From contig NZ_JAEUFG010000012.1 of the NCBI RefSeq assembly GCF_018588585.1, positions 1 to 64,000 of the forward strand: a stretch of DNA of 64,000 nt. Reading direction: 5' to 3'. Each line of letters opens with the position of its first letter. Positions within the stretch are counted from its first letter, which is position 1. The stretch comes from Bacillus sp. SM2101 (GTDB lineage Bacteria > Bacillota > Bacilli > Bacillales > SM2101). Position numbers and translations under genes: made by a program. The notes under the pieces are model-generated. The model made no database searches, had not been told where the DNA came from, and saw only the letters and a list, made by a program, of their open reading frames with translations. Shown here piece by piece: positions 61,130 to 64,000 of this stretch.

Positions 61130-61972
61130 GTGGCAGTCCGATATCTAATAAATACAAATAAAATAAATCTAGTAAACGACTTTTATAAAACACTAGGTTT
61201 TGATATAAAATCCTTAAATTCAAATAATAATTTAATATCATATCCAGATTCATTTTCTATATTAGTTAGTAAATTTGCTAATGATAAATTAAATGTACTT
61301 GATGATTTTTATATGGAAATATTTCCGAATAAAAACACAATATATATATATACAAGTAAATTAACAGGGTTGCAAGAAATTCTTCTTGGCAATAGTTTTA
61401 GTCATAACTATGTCGAAAATTATTTTAATAGTAGAATTGAATTAACTGATCCATTGGGGAATAATCTCATTTTTATTGAGCAAAAACATTTATCCAACGA
61501 TAGGATAGTAGACCTATATAAAGAAAGCTTAGATAAATTTATAAATATAATAAATCAGTTAGAGCCTGGAATTTTAGATTACACTTCTCCTAGAAGCAAA
61601 TGGAATATTAACACTATTGTCAACCATTTAATTGAGGTAGACGTTAACAATTCATTAGCTATAAAATACATCCTTGCTGAGCCAGGTAGAAATTTTGAAA
61701 TGAATATCTATGATTGCGATATATGGGTTGACAGTTTGAATTATAATTCTTTTCCATATATGCTTTCCAAAGATCTTTTTCTTGCAAATAGGTATCATTT
61801 ATTAGAGTTACTGGAAAACAAAAAATATCCATTAGATACATATATCTTAAATAGAGAAAGAAGAGTATATTTAAAAAATCTAATGAAGGGTGTAGCTTCT
61901 CATACTTTTGAGCATTTAGATGAAATAGAAGAAATATTAAAAAACGTGAACAAGGAAATGAACTCTATTTAA
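61130..61972 (+). CDS. VOC (glyoxalase-fold) and DinB-like two-domain protein
   Basis: 280 aa. The N-terminal ~125 residues resemble a VOC/bleomycin-resistance fold (NKINLVNDFYKTLGFDI ... IELTDPLGNNLIFIEQ), but the usual first metal His is absent. The C-terminal half is DinB-like: SKWNINTIVNHLIEV supplies one His and VASHTFEHLDEI the second and third of a metal-binding triad. DinB-fold enzymes often act on thiol cofactors. GTG start, AGAAGGTAAA upstream, 56 bases after the last peptide gene. Substrate unknown. First protein gene of the operon. Confidence 0.72.
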   Translation: MAVRYLINTNKINLVNDFYKTLGFDIKSLNSNNNLISYPDSFSILVSKFANDKLNVLDDFYMEIFPNKNTIYIYTSKLTGLQEILLGNSFSHNYVENYFNSRIELTDPLGNNLIFIEQKHLSNDRIVDLYKESLDKFINIINQLEPGILDYTSPRSKWNINTIVNHLIEVDVNNSLAIKYILAEPGRNFEMNIYDCDIWVDSLNYNSFPYMLSKDLFLANRYHLLELLENKKYPLDTYILNRERRVYLKNLMKGVASHTFEHLDEIEEILKNVNKEMNSI

Positions 61973-62041
61973 CAATATATATTTTCTTGATTAGGAATTT
62001 AATTATTAACTATATCCATTATATTAGATAGAAGGAATGGT

Positions 62042-63304
62042 GTGAAAATTATGTACATGTTATTAAATAACAATGCTTTTATAGAAGCAACTTTACAACT
62101 ATCAAAATCAGATGTTCTAGAAAGTAATTGGACTAAAGGTGTAGTTTATTCATTTGAAAGTCATAATTTTGATCAATTACCTTATTATCAAAGTCAAATT
62201 TTTGAACCCTCTATAATTTTTGAAGTGTCTAGGTTCACAAATAATTCAAAGCAAGAAATTAATAATCTTGAATATGAATTATCTGGAAATATAAAAATAC
62301 TAAAATGGTTAATAGATAATATTAAGTATGTAACACCTGTTCAAAAACTTAACCTATCTTATTCATTATCATCAATAGCAAGATATGAATTAGCGAACAA
62401 AGCACTAAAATCAATAAATCCTAGTCAACTGTTGAATCATGAAAAAATCTTTTATTATTTCCAAAAATTTATTTTATCAAATAGAACTGATCCGAATAAA
62501 AAATGTGAAGAAGAATTCACGAACATAAAAGAACTACTTGAAAATAACAATTATTCACTAAAGACACAGTTGTTTCTTTCATCTCAAGCAATTGTATGGT
62601 ATTTAAAAACGAACTTTATTTCGGAGAATTTATACCAGTGGTATGTAAATTTGGGTAGTAAAGCAGCTGATAGTCTCAAGGAGTCAACTGTTTCTGGTGA
62701 TATCCATGCACTATCTACTTTCTATAGAGCTTATGCAATGATACCTGCAGAAACTGGGGATTCTCTAGAAACTAGAAAAGAAATGGAAAAATGTCTTTAT
62801 TTTGCAAATAAATTAGAACCTAAAAGTGATTTCCAAAAAGTTGTTAGGTTAGATGTATTTAAGACTTATTATGAATCAACAATTAAAGAACATATGTATC
62901 TTACAAAAGACCTTGCAAAGGCTGAAGAAGCAGGATTGAAATTGATTTCACTTGATCCAAATTGGAGTATTTCATATCAAGAATTAGGAGATGTCTATAT
63001 GCAAATGGGGGCTTTTGAAAAAGCACTAAATGAATATAGAAAGGCAAAGAAATTGATCCTTCCTCGATATGGCATTAGTTTATTTAAAGAAGCAAGTTGC
63101 TTAGAAAAAATGGGTGAATATGAAGAGGCTATTGATGTTTATAAAGAGTTATTGAAGTTTGATCCATATAATATTACTTCTGGAATAAATGGACTGAAGA
63201 TAGCTAAGAAACTAAATTCATCTGTCGATTACTTTGAAGATACAATTAATAAATGGAAAGAAAATGATCTTGTTCCTGAACAAATGAAGGAGGTACTTGT
63301 ATAA
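62042..63304 (+). CDS. TPR-repeat protein
   Basis: 420 aa, helical, no signal peptide or membrane segment. Clear tetratricopeptide repeats near the C-terminus: ISYQELGDVYMQMGAFEKAL, YGISLFKEASCLEKMGEYEE and AIDVYKELLKFDPYN; further degenerate repeats are likely from residue 80 onward. No DNA-binding domain was seen. It might bind the short peptides or scaffold the neighbouring enzymes; this is inference. GTG start behind AGAAGGAA. Its stop overlaps the next start (TAATG). Confidence 0.75.
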   Translation: MKIMYMLLNNNAFIEATLQLSKSDVLESNWTKGVVYSFESHNFDQLPYYQSQIFEPSIIFEVSRFTNNSKQEINNLEYELSGNIKILKWLIDNIKYVTPVQKLNLSYSLSSIARYELANKALKSINPSQLLNHEKIFYYFQKFILSNRTDPNKKCEEEFTNIKELLENNNYSLKTQLFLSSQAIVWYLKTNFISENLYQWYVNLGSKAADSLKESTVSGDIHALSTFYRAYAMIPAETGDSLETRKEMEKCLYFANKLEPKSDFQKVVRLDVFKTYYESTIKEHMYLTKDLAKAEEAGLKLISLDPNWSISYQELGDVYMQMGAFEKALNEYRKAKKLILPRYGISLFKEASCLEKMGEYEEAIDVYKELLKFDPYNITSGINGLKIAKKLNSSVDYFEDTINKWKENDLVPEQMKEVLV

Positions 63305-63714
63305 TGAGCGTAACAGCACCTATAAATATTACAAAAATTGATCACATTCAAATGGATGTTGGTAATCTTGAAGAAAATATTGAATTTTATAGAAAAGTAT
63401 TTAATTTTGAGATTAAGGAAATGGGTGTAAGAGCTACAACTCGATGGGCTATTATTGGTAATTCCGCAAAAATATACTTATGCATGCATGAAAACGAAGA
63501 AGCAACAGATAAACCAGTAGAAGGATTAAGAATTACTCACTTCGGTTTAATAGTAGAAGATTTTGATTCTGTAATTGATCGCTTAAAAGCTTTTAATGTT
63601 CCTTTATTTTATGATGATTTTGTAGAATATCATTCTTCTAGATCCGTATATTTTAAGGATCCAAATGGGTATAAAATTGAAATATCTGAATTTGTAGGAG
63701 GTAACATTGAATAG
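63304..63714 (+). CDS. VOC-family (glyoxalase-like) protein
   Basis: 136 aa, a single complete VOC domain: ITKIDHIQMDVGNLEENIEF, IYLCMHE, ITHFGLIVEDFDSVIDRL and YFKDPNGYKIEISEF. His13-type, Glu, His and Glu ligands are at the expected strands, so a divalent metal is likely. Such proteins include epimerases, dioxygenases and antibiotic-resistance proteins; substrate not predictable. It overlaps the TPR gene by one base and the MATE gene by eight, so all are translationally coupled. Confidence 0.8.
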   Translation: MSVTAPINITKIDHIQMDVGNLEENIEFYRKVFNFEIKEMGVRATTRWAIIGNSAKIYLCMHENEEATDKPVEGLRITHFGLIVEDFDSVIDRLKAFNVPLFYDDFVEYHSSRSVYFKDPNGYKIEISEFVGGNIE

Positions 63715-64000
63715 AACAGTTAATGAATCAATATTGTCAAATGAGGTTTTAACTAAGAATCTGGTAAAGAGAGTTATTCCTATAATAGCATATAGTCTCG
63801 TGCTTTTTTCTTTTACATTAGTAGACAGTTTAATGATTTCTGTACTCGGTGAAGAGTACCTGGGTTCTGTGGGTCAAGGAGGGACATTTTTTACAGTAGT
63901 TACAATATTATTTACAGGTATATTGTCAATGTATACTCCAATGGCTTCAAGATTAAATGACAGTCAGCTTAATTTAGGTAAGGGGATTTCATACTTTTGG
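63707..64000 (+). CDS. MATE-family efflux transporter (5' part)
   Basis: First 98 codons, open to the end of the window. TTG start at 63707 behind TAGGAGG. After ~20 residues a hydrophobic segment leads into LVDSLMISVLGEEYLG and SVGQGGTFFTVVTILFTGIL, then SMYTPMASRLND, the pattern of MATE transmembrane helices 1-2. MATE proteins export drugs or natural products using Na+ or H+ gradients. As last visible gene of the operon, it is a candidate exporter of the locus product. Confidence 0.78.
   Translation, partial: MNRTVNESILSNEVLTKNLVKRVIPIIAYSLVLFSFTLVDSLMISVLGEEYLGSVGQGGTFFTVVTILFTGILSMYTPMASRLNDSQLNLGKGISYFW

Larger units (their letters stand above)
52283..64000. mobile_element. Accessory element integrated at rlmH (left part; right end not in window)
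   Basis: At the rlmH stop the conserved Bacillus order ends. The following 11.7 kb hold a large serine recombinase, decayed nucleases, IS remnants, long AT-rich gaps and a peptide/VOC/TPR/MATE locus. The recombinase next to the junction and the rlmH target suggest an SCC-like integrative element, perhaps with later insertions. Whether all of it moves as one unit cannot be seen here. Confidence 0.6.

Overview
This window is the replication-origin region of a low-GC, spore-forming Bacillaceae bacterium. The gene order follows the conserved Bacillus origin block: on the minus strand dnaA-dnaN-yaaA-recF-remB-gyrB-(modAB)-gyrA-HD-GYP-16S rRNA, and on the plus strand rpmH-rnpA-spoIIIJ-jag-mnmE-mnmG-rsmG-noc-soj-spo0J ... 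yyaE-ychF-rpsF-ssb-rpsR-yybS-gdpP-rplI-dnaC-purA-tRNAs-walRKHIJ-htrC-rlmH. Sporulation and chromosome-segregation genes (spoIIIJ, noc, soj/spo0J, yyaC), two exact parS sites and an intact oriC with a DnaA-trio all agree with this.

Layout. 1-12 kb: 16S 5' end with its leader, a degenerate HD-GYP protein, gyrA, a molybdate-type ABC transporter pair inserted between gyrA and gyrB, then remB, recF, yaaA and dnaN. 12-14 kb: oriC in two parts, the unwinding site between dnaA and dnaN and a second DnaA-box field upstream of dnaA. 14-25 kb: RNase P protein, membrane insertase, tRNA modification and segregation genes. 25-40 kb: YyaC, YkvI-like transporter, molybdopterin oxidoreductase, ribosomal protein/ssb operon, c-di-AMP phosphodiesterase, replicative helicase and purA. 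40-52 kb: three tRNAs, a LysM/G5/M23 hydrolase, the Wal two-component operon, two tandem HtrA-type proteases and rlmH.

From the 3' end of rlmH (52,282) to the end of the window the DNA is accessory. A large serine recombinase sits directly against the rlmH stop codon, which is the attachment position used by staphylococcal SCC elements. Behind it are decayed nuclease genes, an intact oligoendopeptidase F, IS remnants, and the most unusual locus here: seven tandem ~153-bp units at 60.0-61.1 kb. Each carries its own ribosome binding site and a tiny gene, and six of the seven encode peptides ending ...NYEVSQPSFFPSVQPV. They lead into an operon of a VOC-DinB fusion, a TPR protein, a second VOC protein and a MATE-type exporter that runs off the window. 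A single diverged relative of the peptide gene lies 0.85 kb upstream. I do not recognise this system; it looks like a small-peptide or peptide-derived natural-product locus.

A second theme is a family of ~110-165 bp MITE-like repeats in many of the gaps between core genes. The ends read GGCTCTTTTCG...CGAAAACAGCC, and two insertions show perfect 8-bp target duplications.
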